Numbered from the stretch's first letter, positions 38,902 through 49,848 are shown. The stretch: 64,000 bases of DNA from Bacteroidota bacterium (GCA_016124275.1 WGOA01000006.1:16194-80193); one strand, 5' to 3'. Translations and numbers: made by a program. Notes: generated by a model not told the origin, from the letters alone.

Positions 38902-40383
38902 CTACTGCCGCACAATTTTCCGGGGAAGGGTCTGCGTTCCATCCGCAGCCCTCAGGTAAACCAGATAGACCCCAGCCGGTTGCGCCATCAGGTCGAAGGG
39001 GGTACTTCCTTCGTGGCACAGCCGCAGCACTTCACGACCGTAGAGGTCATGTACGACGAGCCAACTGGATGGCCCGCCGGTCACGGTAAAGCTACCCGAG
39101 CCTATGGAGGGGTTGATTGACCAGGATAGGGTTTCTATTGGTGGATGGTGCAAACTTGTCAGCGTGGTGTCTTGTGGAGAGAGGGTATCGCAGGGACTGC
39201 CGACGATAGGGCCGAGGTCGTAGTTGGCGAAGTTGGGGAGGGAGTAAGAGCTGTTTTCTCTTCCATTAAGGTATATGCCAAATGTATCAACATAACAAGC
39301 AATTCCTTCCAGTTCTGGTTCACGAATGACAATGAGATGATCGGCAAATCCGTCAGTACCACTTGTTGGAGATAACCTAACCACACCTAAGACTATTTGT
39401 CCGTTAACTGCTAATTCCAACTGAGCTGTATACATTAATGAAAATGACGGACCCGCTAATTTTAAGATCAATGAATCAACCAAAACATCATGAGAGGTCT
39501 CAATCTGATAAAGCTGAAATCTATTCGAAAGAGAATAATATAGCTTGCTTCCCGAAGCTGAAAAAGCTAATCCGTAAGAATTATTATGACACTCCCGGAT
39601 CAATAAAGTATCGCGAAGTTGTATCTCTCCCGTACATCTATCAAAATCATAGAGTGCTATTGTTGGGGGATTAGGAAAACATAAATCATCAGTCGTTGCA
39701 ATTGCAAGCAAACTCCCATATCTAGAAATGGTCATCTCACCGCCAAAACCTCCGCGGTAGCCACTAAACTGTGGATGCATCTGCACAATTCCCGCAGGTG
39801 TTAAAAGAAGCAAATCAAAATGTGTACTTTCCCAAAGTCCCTTTCTGGAAATCACCCACCAATCCCTACCATTTGCATGTCTGACTGCACTCAATTGTTC
39901 GCAAACGGGATGATCCCATACTAAGACTTGCTTTTGTTCCGGAACCACCCCACCTAAACCTCCATCTAAATTTATATTTACTTTATTGTAATATAATTTA
40001 CTGTCCGAACCGTCTATGTAAAAATGGATAAAATAAGTATCATGCTCGTCGCCTGGCCAAGGTAGAATTATTGTGCCATTTGTCTTAGTCCCTCCAACAG
40101 AGGATAAAGTATCGCTGTTCCAAAGTGGTTGAAAGTTTCTATTCCAAAGTTGACTAGAGTTTGAAAAGAACAATAGAGTCCCGCCCGTATCAGAAATACA
40201 TGTTGCGGCTTCATTTGCTCTGAAACTCTCAACAAATGGCATCACTTCAGGCACACCATCTGTGTACTTGATGTGATACCCATCCCCAAAAATCCAATTT
40301 GCTGTTCGGCCTTGTGCTTGTATCGATTGATGCAAAAACAAAGCCCCCAGCAAAAAGAGGAATACTTGCTTAATCCCGCTCAT
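38902..40383 (-). CDS. T9SS-sorted protein, paralog B (beta-propeller-like)
   Basis: RTANWIFGDGYHIKYTDG..., near-identical C-terminal sorting region to 36462-37952. Confidence 0.8.
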   Translation of the reverse strand: MSGIKQVFLFLLGALFLHQSIQAQGRTANWIFGDGYHIKYTDGVPEVMPFVESFRANEAATCISDTGGTLLFFSNSSQLWNRNFQPLWNSDTLSSVGGTKTNGTIILPWPGDEHDTYFIHFYIDGSDSKLYYNKVNINLDGGLGGVVPEQKQVLVWDHPVCEQLSAVRHANGRDWWVISRKGLWESTHFDLLLLTPAGIVQMHPQFSGYRGGFGGEMTISRYGSLLAIATTDDLCFPNPPTIALYDFDRCTGEIQLRDTLLIRECHNNSYGLAFSASGSKLYYSLSNRFQLYQIETSHDVLVDSLILKLAGPSFSLMYTAQLELAVNGQIVLGVVRLSPTSGTDGFADHLIVIREPELEGIACYVDTFGIYLNGRENSSYSLPNFANYDLGPIVGSPCDTLSPQDTTLTSLHHPPIETLSWSINPSIGSGSFTVTGGPSSWLVVHDLYGREVLRLCHEGSTPFDLMAQPAGVYLVYLRAADGTQTLPRKIVRQ

Positions 40384-42959
40384 CAGATAATCTGAAGTTT
40401 AAGGGTTGCTTTCTGTCCACCCTTACCAACCAAGTTTACCAAGTACAGTCCTGGCAAAAGCCCTGGAAACTCGATGGTTTGGCTCCATGTACCGTTTAAG
40501 CGTCCTGTTAACTGAATCGTGCCCCGTGTATCCAAAACTTCGTACGTATGATAATCATGTACTTGAAGAAGGTTTGCCGTCGTTGTTGCTGGGTTTGGTA
40601 CAATTCGCGGGCCTTCCACTGGTAATGAACCACTCCGAAGTTCTTCATCTGTAATTACATCCCATTCATGCGGAATCTGTGTTAATCCCAAAAGGCTTTG
40701 TGCAAAAACAGCGGCTGTGCCAGCGTCCTCCCAATTGGCCTGTGCAATAGACTTGAGGCTCTCCTCTTCCTCTTCGGTCCAAAAGAAACCATCATCGCCT
40801 GATGATTTTTGGAGCCTTACTTCCCAGGCTTGCTTGTAAAGCAATTCTTCAACATTGATCGGTCCAAGGCTTGCTACAAGCGTTTGGGCATAAGTAAGGT
40901 TGCCGGCCTGCCAAGCTTGCTGTATCGAATCCAGCTTTGGAATGTTCGTCAATCGCAAAGCAGTCTCTACCCGCGAGTCGGATACCTTGTTTGAATAGGC
41001 CCAACGCAAATAGGCATAGAGCTTTGGTGATATCACGGTTTGATTAGAAGCCAAAGACCGATCTAAGGACGCTTCTCTCTGCCCTGAAGGGTCTTGTGGC
41101 AGCGCTTGTGGAATTTGCCCCTCCCTGAACATATCCTCAAGAATATCGCATATAGTTGAAGTTGACCCTATCACAGAATCCAAAGGCGTAGCTGGTGGTA
41201 TATCCAGATTCGTCCCCCCTCCCGGAAAATCATACGTCGCTGCGTTGCGGTAGTACCAAACAATAGTGCCCGCTTTTGACCCGTTGATGCTAAAGGATCT
41301 TACCGGCTCAAAACCTCCTCCAAGCGTGCTCGTCCAGCGGTTGTCGCTTGAAGTAGTACTGCTCAGCATCGTGCCAGCTACCCGATTGGTGACCCCTACG
41401 GTGATGCCGAACTCTGCCGTATCCACATTGTCCCAAACCACGCCGCTGTAACTGTCGTGAAATTCATTGCACAAGGCATTCCCTTCAAGGTTGTCCCGCA
41501 GGATATACAAACCGGCCCCGCTATGCTCGATGTAGTTGAGAAAAACTTTGGCATCAGGGCTGAGGTACAGCATGATGCCCCGTATCTTGGAATTGTTCAG
41601 ATTAATCGTGTTGCAGGGCCCTCCGCCTCCAGGATAGGGGCAGTTGCCGCTGATTATGTTCTTGTAAATGAGCGGCTCGGCAACATCCAACGATAAAATA
41701 CCCCCGGCCGCTTGTGTGCTAATCCCAGCATAGCCGAAATTGATCGTGTTCGTATCTACCTGCACTTGACCAGCCGTGGATAAGGACTGAAGCACGATTC
41801 CACGAAAAACCTGGTCTATTGAGTTGATGTTTACATTCACTCCGCCGTCCAGCAAATTGACAAAGACGCCTACCGTCTCGTCGAAGGTGCCTTCAAGGGT
41901 GTTGTTGTTTACGCTTGCGTCAACGCCGGTGGCGCCTGGACCGGGATTGTCATCCAGGATGATGCCGGTGTTGGTGAAATTTTCAATCGTATTGGCTGCA
42001 ACAATGATCGAATCTGATGTCCGGTTAACCTCAACACCAATTTCAAAAGGTCCCGAAGAAGCACTCATCGTATTGTCGGACACATTGACAAGTCGCATGC
42101 CAGTACTGTACACCCCAAAACGACAGTCGGTTATCGTATTCGCGCGATTGGACCCATTGCCCACAATGAGCTCATAGGGACCAGGAGGATTCACTTCGGC
42201 GTAAACTGCGTATCCCAGATTGAGGCCTGCTATATCCTGAATGTCTTCAAACTCGTTGTTAAAAACTCGTAATTCGGAATTGAGGGCATAGATGCCTCTA
42301 TCCATGTTCGTGAATCGGTTTGCTGCAGCAGGTGCAGTTGCTGCATCGCCAATGGAAATGCCATCGCCTCCGCTTACCTGGCTGATGAAGACACCCTGAA
42401 AGGTATTGCTGGTTGGCGCAACAGGAAAACCAGGACCGCAACTGTTTGGCGGCAAACTGCCCCCTTCAAAATGCGTTCCAATCACATAACCCGGATAGGT
42501 GCCTGCCGTGTAATCGGTCACTTCAAGATTGACATAGTTGTATCGAAACAAGGAATTCTGAATGTCAAAACTGCCAGCGCTGGTAGAAAAGCCATTGTTG
42601 ATCTTTACGGCGGTGACCGCCCCACATACGTCGGAATTGTCTACTACCAACCGACCACCGGGATGAACGACAATCCCCTGCCACATTTGCGTACCCAAAT
42701 TGGTAAGCGTACTGTTTAAAATGCGGAGTTCGCACCCTGGCAATACGACAATCTGGCAACCTGCTTAAAAGCCAATCTGCGCACTACTGAACGTGAACAA
42801 AATGGTATCAACCGTAAAATCTCCTGTGATTGTTTTCAACCCGCTGAAACCGGCTATTCCCAAACTGGTTGCAGATTCATCTGTCCATCCGGTGGAAGCT
42901 ACAGTAATTGGGCACGCCGTTTGTGCATCACTAAATCGAATTCCAAACAAGATAACCAA
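40383..42959 (-). pseudogene. T9SS-sorted right-handed beta-helix protein interrupted by an in-frame TAA (42765-42767) and lacking the ATG of its paralog
   Basis: ...SSAQIGF*AGCQIVVLPGCELRILNSTL... in one frame; NosD-like repeats; C-terminal T9SS domain. Confidence 0.75.
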
Positions 42960-43050
42960 AAACAGGGAAAAAGTTCTCAGACAGAAGGTTTAATGACGAA
43001 TAATGCACAATAGTACTTGCCCCCCCCGCATTTCCAAATTTTTGATGTTA
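42761..43050. repeat. Copy 2 of about 290-bp near-identical direct repeat
   Basis: Matches 38186-38477. Confidence 0.9.
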
Positions 43051-43248
43051 AATAATTACGATGCCAACGTTAACCCTACATTAACTTCATGCGCATTTTT
43101 ATCATTATGCTTTGATACTCTGCATATTATAAGAAATTATCTCTGCAAATTTTAGCCCAAACGTTTAAAAATTTTCCTTGGGCTAACTCATTTTCAGCCC
43201 GTGCGTAGAAATCGTACTTGGTTGTCCTTGCGCAATCCAGAACTATAT

Positions 43249-43515
43249 TCAATTCCTCGCTCCATCCAGCTTCACACAGTCCCCAATTGCAAAAAGCGGC
43301 TGCATGGACTCCTCTTCAGGCAACACCTGCGCCTGCCAGCCCTCCTGTTCTGGAGCCACATAGGCCTGTCGAACTGTGCTGCACGACGTCCCGATCATCG
43401 CACAAATTGCCGTTCCAGCCATCGTAACCAGGGTCATCCCCAGCCGCCCCTTGTTACCACACCATACCACTGCCCTGCATTTTTGGAAGTGCCTTTCGCT
43501 ATTCAACTTCCACAT
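43249..43515 (-). pseudogene. Truncated N-terminal paralog of the metallophosphoesterase lipoprotein at 32489-36328
   Basis: SCSTVRQAYVAPEQEGWQAQVLPEEESMQPLFAIGDC vs SCSTVKQAYVAAEQANWQEQALPAEEPVQTLFAIGDC, then divergence and stop. Confidence 0.8.
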
Positions 43516-43992
43516 TGAAAACTATAGTCATTTTCAACCTTTATGTTGAATGGTCCTGTCCGAATCAAAAAAAGAACTCTTACCCCCTAAGTTTTCTTGC
43601 TCTGAATATCGTTAGCCGGAGCCGACGTTGATTAATCAATCCGTTAAAACAATGCTCCTGGCATACTAGGCATTTTTCAATCCTACTACTTATCCACACC
43701 CGCATTCTTCCTCTTGCTAATTCTTTCCGTTGCCTCATTGAAGGGCTAGGTTCGCTCTTACATACCAGCAAAGTCAGCAAGAATAACAAAACTTATGTAT
43801 AGAAATCTAAGGGAAATCGGCAGAAAAGGCAAGAGCCCATAATGCAGTAAAATCACAAAATCTTCATGTTGCGCCAAAGCTCTAGACGAGCATAATGCGC
43901 GGGTTTGATTTGGTTGAGCGGGCGGTTGCCTTTGAGCCGCCCGTTTGAAAATTCCGGGAGGCTCTTTGCCTTTCCCGTCTATGATAGCCGGC

Positions 43993-44022
43993 GGCCGGCG
44001 CGCGGGGAACGCGCGCCCGGCC
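43993..44022. repeat. Very GC-rich inverted repeat
   Basis: GGCCGGCGCGCG gggaa CGCGCGCCCGGCC. Confidence 0.7.
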
Positions 44023-44236
44023 AGGCCGGAACTCAGTCGCAACTCAATAGGTCAAGAGCAGAGTAGATAATCAGGATCAGCTTGGGAGTTTTTCATGGAA
44101 AAGAGGCACACTTGAGTACTGGTTAGACGAGCAATTTGTTAATATTTTGAAGGTCCCGATCTGCCTAGGGCAATAATTGGTTATAGTACGGGTCAAGATC
44201 AGGACATGCAAAGGTAAAATTGATTAGTTTAGGCCA

Positions 44237-44557
44237 ATGGAGAAAACTAATACCATACTGCTCAATCAAATTAAAAAAATAATCAGAGAAAGAGAACCTG
44301 GAGCAAAGATTTATTTTTATGGGTCACGTAGTAGAGGTGAGGCTAAAAAAGATTCGGACCTTGATTTACTCATCCTTTTGCCTTCCAATTCCACTACTTC
44401 TATTATGGAGCATGCTATTGCTTATTCACTATTTGACTTGGAGTTTGATCATGGAGTAGTAATTAGCCCTATGATTTATATGGAAGACGATTGGAACACA
44501 AAGTACAAACATACACTTATTTATAAAAATATTATGCGTGAAGCGCGACTGCTATGA
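44237..44557 (+). CDS. Minimal nucleotidyltransferase (MNT) domain protein
   Basis: KIYFYGSRSRGEAKKDSDLDLLILL (GSxxxG...DxD). Confidence 0.85.
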   Translation: MEKTNTILLNQIKKIIREREPGAKIYFYGSRSRGEAKKDSDLDLLILLPSNSTTSIMEHAIAYSLFDLEFDHGVVISPMIYMEDDWNTKYKHTLIYKNIMREARLL

Positions 44558-44650
44558 AAGAATATCGCTCCGAGGATTATATTCAGTATCGGATTCAGCG
44601 TGCATGGGAAACTATTGCAGAAGTTCAAGTTCACTTAGATAACATTTCCC
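44554..44650 (+). pseudogene. 5' remnant of a HEPN-domain gene, truncated
   Basis: ATGA overlap with MNT; MKEYRSEDYIQYRIQRAWETIAEVQVHLDN resembles HEPN N-termini, then runs out of frame into the phosphatase gene. Confidence 0.6.
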
Positions 44651-45103
44651 ATGAACATCCTGATGGTATGCCTGGGCAACATTTGCCGTTCGCCCTTAGC
44701 GCAGGGCATTTTGGAGGCCAAAATTGCGGAGAAGGGCCTTCCCTGGAGCGTAGACTCTGCGGGAACGGGCTCCTGGCATGCGGGCGATCCGCCAGATCCC
44801 CGGTCAGTGGCCATTGCCCGGAAATACGGGCTGGACATCAGCGGGCAGCGCGCGCGGCAAGTGCGTTCGGTAGATTTTGAGACATTTGACCTGATTGTGG
44901 CGATGGACGCTACGAACTACAACGATCTCCAGCGAATGGCTCTGGACGAACGGGAGAAAGCCAAAATCAAGCTGATGCTCAACTTCGTTGAACCCGGGAA
45001 AAATCAGGGGGTACCCGATCCCTATTGGGACGACGACGGGTTTGACAAGGTTTATCGCATGTTGGACGAGGCTTGTGAGCAACTGATCCGGCAAGTCGGG
45101 TAA
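44651..45103 (+). CDS. Low-molecular-weight protein-tyrosine-phosphatase
   Basis: MVCLGNICRSPLAQG; VDSAGTGSWHAGDPPD; VPDPYWDDDGFDKVY. Confidence 0.93.
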   Translation: MNILMVCLGNICRSPLAQGILEAKIAEKGLPWSVDSAGTGSWHAGDPPDPRSVAIARKYGLDISGQRARQVRSVDFETFDLIVAMDATNYNDLQRMALDEREKAKIKLMLNFVEPGKNQGVPDPYWDDDGFDKVYRMLDEACEQLIRQVG

Positions 45104-45256
45104 GGGAGGCAGCAAGTTGGGGAGGGCGGGCGGTAAATGGAGGATCGGGGGCTGCAGGTGGGCGAGCGTGGAGCCAACCTTGAGGGACACCGTAAGGGAA
45201 AACCGACCTATCCCGCCTATTTTTGCGGCAGGACCGCGAAAATGGTCCGGCTTCTG

Positions 45257-46627
45257 ATGAATGTAAAACCGGCTCTTCCCAAGGGAACACGAGATTTTAA
45301 CGCCGAACAGGTTGTCAAGCGCAATTTTATCCGCGACACCATTGTCGGAGCATACGAGCGCTTTGGCTTTGAGCCGTTGGAGACTCCGGCCATGGAATTG
45401 CTCAGCACACTCACGGGCAAGTACGGCACCGAAGGCGACCAGTTGCTGTTCCGCATTCTCAAATCGGGCGATTTTCTGCGCAGCGCCGATGCTACCGCAT
45501 TGAGCAAAAAAGATGCGCGTGCCGTGTTGCCGGAGATTGCCGAGAAAGGGCTTCGCTATGACCTGACCGTGCCCTTTGCCCGCTATGTGGTCATGAACCA
45601 GCACAACCTGACCATGCCCTTCCGCCGCTACCAGGTGCAGCCCGTCTGGCGGGCGGACCGGCCCCAAAAAGGCCGCTACCAGGAATTCTGGCAGTGCGAC
45701 GCGGACGTGGTCGGAACCAACTCTATGCTGAGCGAAGTGGAGTTCATCCAGATCTACCACGAGGTGTTCCAAAAGCTGGGCATCAAAGCCAAACTGCGGA
45801 TCAACAACCGTAAGATTCTACATGGTATGGCGTCGCTGATCAAGGCGCACGAGTTTTTTGTTCCCATCTGCACGGCCATTGACAAAATGGACAAAATCGG
45901 GGCCGAAGGGGTGCGCGAAGAACTGCTGAAACTGGGCTTGAGCACCGAGCAGGTTACTCAATTGGAGCAATTGCTGGCGCTGGAAGGGTCCAACATGATG
46001 CGCCTCAACGAGCTGGCGGACCGCTTTGCCAGCACCTGGATCGATCCCAAAGGCATTGAGGAAATGTGGGAAATCCTCTCGTACATCAGTCAACTGGGGC
46101 TGGAGTCGCTGGAGGTTCAGTTTGATCTGTCGCTGGCACGCGGCCTGAGCTACTACACCGGAACCATCTTTGAAGTAGTGGCCCCCGACCACGCCATCGG
46201 CAGCATTTCCGGTGGTGGCCGCTACGACGATCTCACCGGCATTTTCGGGCTCCCCGATGTGTCCGGCGTGGGCATCTCGTTTGGCCTGGAACGACTGTTT
46301 GACATTCTGGAAGAACAGGGCTGGCCGGTTGATTTCAGCCGAACGGGCACCCGGGTAGTGTTTCTGCCTTTTGAGGCGCAAGGCATCCCGCGAGCGCTGG
46401 AATGCCTGCAACAAGTTCGCGCGGCGGGTATCAAGGCCGAACTCTTTCCCGACGTGGACGTGAAAATGGGCAAAAAGGTCAAGTACGCCGACAAGCGCGG
46501 CATTCCTTTTGCGGCGGTTTTGGGCTCCGATGAAATTGCCGCGGGCACCATTACGCTCAAGGAACTGGCTACCGGCAACCAGGAGCGCCTTAGCCTTGAT
46601 GAACTGGTGAAGCGCTTGCTGGCCTGA
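45257..46627 (+). CDS. hisS: Histidyl-tRNA synthetase
   Basis: LPKGTRDFNAEQ; FRRYQVQPVWRADRPQKGRYQEFWQCDAD; GGGRYDDL; GISFGLERL. Confidence 0.95.
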   Translation: MNVKPALPKGTRDFNAEQVVKRNFIRDTIVGAYERFGFEPLETPAMELLSTLTGKYGTEGDQLLFRILKSGDFLRSADATALSKKDARAVLPEIAEKGLRYDLTVPFARYVVMNQHNLTMPFRRYQVQPVWRADRPQKGRYQEFWQCDADVVGTNSMLSEVEFIQIYHEVFQKLGIKAKLRINNRKILHGMASLIKAHEFFVPICTAIDKMDKIGAEGVREELLKLGLSTEQVTQLEQLLALEGSNMMRLNELADRFASTWIDPKGIEEMWEILSYISQLGLESLEVQFDLSLARGLSYYTGTIFEVVAPDHAIGSISGGGRYDDLTGIFGLPDVSGVGISFGLERLFDILEEQGWPVDFSRTGTRVVFLPFEAQGIPRALECLQQVRAAGIKAELFPDVDVKMGKKVKYADKRGIPFAAVLGSDEIAAGTITLKELATGNQERLSLDELVKRLLA

Positions 46628-46671
46628 CCGGGTTAGGGCATTGACCTACCCCAACACGGATAGCGCAGCCC

Positions 46672-49600
46672 TCACAGCCCCGTCAAAATGACGCTGCGGG
46701 TAAGCCCCCCTTCGACCCACTCCACATGGTACATACCGGCGGGCAAATTGCTTAGATCAACCTGCCCTACCGAATCGGCATCCAGGTTTAACGTGCGAAC
46801 CAGGCGGCCATCGTCGGAGAGGACGCGCAAGGTAGCTGGACCCCTTCGCCCGGAAGGCAAGGCTTGAAACACGCCGTTTGTAGGATTGGGCCAGAGCAAC
46901 AAATCGGCGTCATCCTGGTCAGCAGATTCTTCGCGTGCAGTAGCTCCCGGAGGCAGTGTCTTAAAAAGCACGCTCGTGTACGTCTGCCCAACATAGGTGG
47001 CCGCTCCGCCCAAATTGCGGCAAATGCTGACCAGGTAAATCCGGTAAAACTTGTTGGACAAAAGCGGGGTTAACAGGCGCTGGCTCAGCGCAGGTCCTGC
47101 ATACGCCTGGCGCAAGGGCTGACCCGGCGACTGGATGTACATCAAGGTGCCACCAATCGATTCGTCCCTGGGCTCCCAAGAGACCATGGCATTGGTAGAG
47201 GCCGGATTTGCCGAAGGGCCAAAGGGCGGTAAACACGGTGACGTGTTGAAATACATGGGGTATGACCATTCGCTTTCGCTGCCATCCGTGCAATATGCTT
47301 TAACCTGAACCTGGTGCACCGCACCCTCTTTAAGGCCGTTTAGCTGCACTTCAGGGGTAAACGTCAGGTCGCCGTAGGACCAAATCGCATCGGCGTGATT
47401 GGGAGTTTGGTACCGCCATTGGTAATAGTCCGCGCGGTAAACCGGCGTAATAGAAAGTCTGGCTGAAGCAGGGCTGTTGTCCAGCAACAAGGCCGGATAG
47501 GGCGAATGGCACTCGGTTCCTATCACAGCAGTATCTACGGATACCCATTGCGTATCCTTAACCACACAGCCGCTTTCCGCACCATAGAATCGGCTATGGA
47601 TGACCGGATATACGCCCGGATTTCGGTAGCGATGCGGGGCCGGAAGACGCTCATCCAGGACAATGCCATCGCCGTAGTTCCATCGCGAAAATTCTGCCCC
47701 GGTTTGGGGAAAATCCACCAAGGGAGAAACGGCAACTGCTCCATTGGCGTCAACAGTTGCAGTAAAGGAGGGATCGGGCAATCCATTGCCCAGATTCAAC
47801 GTAAAATTATCTACGGTTACAACCTCATTGTTGCTGTTGAGGGCCACTGCGCGAAAAACCACTTCAGTGGGTGTACTGAACCAACTGGACGGCAAAACAC
47901 TCAACGGAATACTTACAGCATTGCCCCCAAAAACAAGCGGCAAATCGTTGATGCTCCAGCGAAAAGCATACTCCGCTGGTCCAAAACCGGTACCCGCTGT
48001 ATTCAATGTCGCGCTCAGCAACAGCGTATCCGAAGCGCTAAAATCGGCACAGGAAACTGCAGATGTGGAAATATCCATAACAGGTTGTATGGTACCGGCT
48101 AAGGGCTCGCCTGGAATGAAGCTGGCCAGCCAGTCCCGGATCACTGCGTAGCCGGGCAAACCAGCCAGGTTGCGCCATTCTTTAGGATCAACCTTTCGGT
48201 TTGTCCCAATTTCATAGAGTTCAAAAACATCCTCATAAATGCCGCTGGCGCATGATGCGCTGCCCAATGGAACGCGGTAGCGGATCAAGTGGTAGCGCTC
48301 GGTTCTAACCGAATAAAACGGATAACAGCTGATGGTAAACCGCTCCGGCAAGCGCAATGCGGTAACAACCGGCTTGAGCCCATCAATGGTTTCGCCATTC
48401 ATGGCCTCTTTCAAAGAGCGACCATCCAGGTAACGATCGCCGGATGCCGTTTGCGGCTCCGGAGTACCTGTCATGTCGCACAAGGTGGGGAAGAGATCCA
48501 ACAGGGATACCGGAGCAGTTTGAACCTTGCCGCCAGAAACTCTCGGGTCCTGAATGACCAGCGGTACGCGCAAATCAGTTTCCCACAAGGCGTTTTTAAA
48601 CCAATGCTTTTTCTCGCCCAGCGAAAATCCGTGATCGCTGAACAACACCACAACGGTATTGGCCGCCAGCTCCGGATTGGCTTCCAAAGCATCCATGAGT
48701 CGGCCAATCTGGGCATCTACGTAGCGAATAGCCGCCAGGTAGGCCATAACCGTCGTGGCCCTGCGCGATTCGGCAACAATTTGCTTTCGCTCGGCCAAGG
48801 TTAGCGTATCAGAAAATCTGGGAACGCTGTCGAGGGTGTTGGCAAACGTCTGGTAATTGTCATGGGTACCCAGTCCAAGCGCCATTAACTGGCCTATATA
48901 AGATAGATTATCAAAATCCGAATAGGCCGGGTGAGGCTGATTTGGCATAACGACCCCGTTAGGCGGGTAGGCCTCCGGAGGAAAATTGTACGGCAAGTCA
49001 TACGGTCTTTGGTACAAATCCGGCTGGTAGTCGTCCAGAAAGTACTTTTCCGGTGCAGTGAACGGCTCGTGAGGACGGTACATGCCCACAGCGAGGAAAA
49101 AGGGCTTGTTGCAATAAGCCCCGGGATTGCTGCCATAGTCCTGAAGAAAAGATATGGCCGAACTGGTCTGTTTGTAGTCCATCATCAGCGGCTCTTCGCT
49201 GTCCTCCAATTGGCCGACACTGACGTTGGTAACCCCATCGCCATATTCGCCTGCCAGGCCTTGATCGGGTCTCGGGTCATCCTTGGGATTGAAATCCCGG
49301 AACTCGCTCCAGGACAAGCCGCGGGAACAAGGATCCAGATTGGCTGCATCGTAGTCGCGGTCGTAACCATCTCGTGCCCAACCGTGAAAAAGCTTGCCCA
49401 TACCAAGGGTGTAATAGCCTCCGGCATCTTTCAACCAGGCAGGGATGGTTTCTACTTGCAAGGGGGCACTGCCCAGGTTGTACAAACTCCGAAAGGTCTT
49501 GCTGGGCAGAATGTCAGCCAGGTACTCTTCGTTGCTGTAAAGGCCGGAATAATCCGCAGCCTTGCCCGTCAGGAAGCAATTGCGTGAAGGGGCACAAACC

Positions 49601-49848
49601 GGAACCGCGGTGTAGGCGTTTTTAAAGACCGTACCGCGGGCCGCAATACGATCCATGTTCGGTGTAAAGGTCTGCGGATGCCCGTACAAGTAACCCGTAA
49701 AATCATTAAAGTCATCAACGCTGATGAAAATGATGTTGGGCTTTGAACCCGGGGTTGGACTTGGTGCTAACGACTGCGCCTGAAGCGTCAAAACTCCGAA
49801 GCACACCCCTGCAGCAGCAAGAGTTAGGAAACGTAAAAGTGGGTACAT
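46672..49848 (-). CDS. Secreted sulfatase with PKD/Fn3-like regions and T9SS sorting domain
   Basis: NIIFISVDDFNDFTG; VCAPSRNCFLTG Cys-type sulfatase signature; C-terminal LPAGMYHVEWVEGGLTRSVILTGL. Confidence 0.9.
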   Translation of the reverse strand: MYPLLRFLTLAAAGVCFGVLTLQAQSLAPSPTPGSKPNIIFISVDDFNDFTGYLYGHPQTFTPNMDRIAARGTVFKNAYTAVPVCAPSRNCFLTGKAADYSGLYSNEEYLADILPSKTFRSLYNLGSAPLQVETIPAWLKDAGGYYTLGMGKLFHGWARDGYDRDYDAANLDPCSRGLSWSEFRDFNPKDDPRPDQGLAGEYGDGVTNVSVGQLEDSEEPLMMDYKQTSSAISFLQDYGSNPGAYCNKPFFLAVGMYRPHEPFTAPEKYFLDDYQPDLYQRPYDLPYNFPPEAYPPNGVVMPNQPHPAYSDFDNLSYIGQLMALGLGTHDNYQTFANTLDSVPRFSDTLTLAERKQIVAESRRATTVMAYLAAIRYVDAQIGRLMDALEANPELAANTVVVLFSDHGFSLGEKKHWFKNALWETDLRVPLVIQDPRVSGGKVQTAPVSLLDLFPTLCDMTGTPEPQTASGDRYLDGRSLKEAMNGETIDGLKPVVTALRLPERFTISCYPFYSVRTERYHLIRYRVPLGSASCASGIYEDVFELYEIGTNRKVDPKEWRNLAGLPGYAVIRDWLASFIPGEPLAGTIQPVMDISTSAVSCADFSASDTLLLSATLNTAGTGFGPAEYAFRWSINDLPLVFGGNAVSIPLSVLPSSWFSTPTEVVFRAVALNSNNEVVTVDNFTLNLGNGLPDPSFTATVDANGAVAVSPLVDFPQTGAEFSRWNYGDGIVLDERLPAPHRYRNPGVYPVIHSRFYGAESGCVVKDTQWVSVDTAVIGTECHSPYPALLLDNSPASARLSITPVYRADYYQWRYQTPNHADAIWSYGDLTFTPEVQLNGLKEGAVHQVQVKAYCTDGSESEWSYPMYFNTSPCLPPFGPSANPASTNAMVSWEPRDESIGGTLMYIQSPGQPLRQAYAGPALSQRLLTPLLSNKFYRIYLVSICRNLGGAATYVGQTYTSVLFKTLPPGATAREESADQDDADLLLWPNPTNGVFQALPSGRRGPATLRVLSDDGRLVRTLNLDADSVGQVDLSNLPAGMYHVEWVEGGLTRSVILTGL

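Noticed and set aside
42765-42767. Recoded stop codon (readthrough) in the beta-helix gene
   Set aside because: Combined loss of the ATG and a lysine codon at this place in the duplicate copy make simple gene decay more likely than recoding.
43580-43789. 69-aa minus-strand ORF resembling an insertion remnant
   Set aside because: No transposase motif recognisable; too short to call.
43758-44042. 94-aa minus-strand ORF, possibly coding
   Set aside because: No recognisable domain; spans the GC-rich inverted repeat; may be a remnant but cannot be supported.
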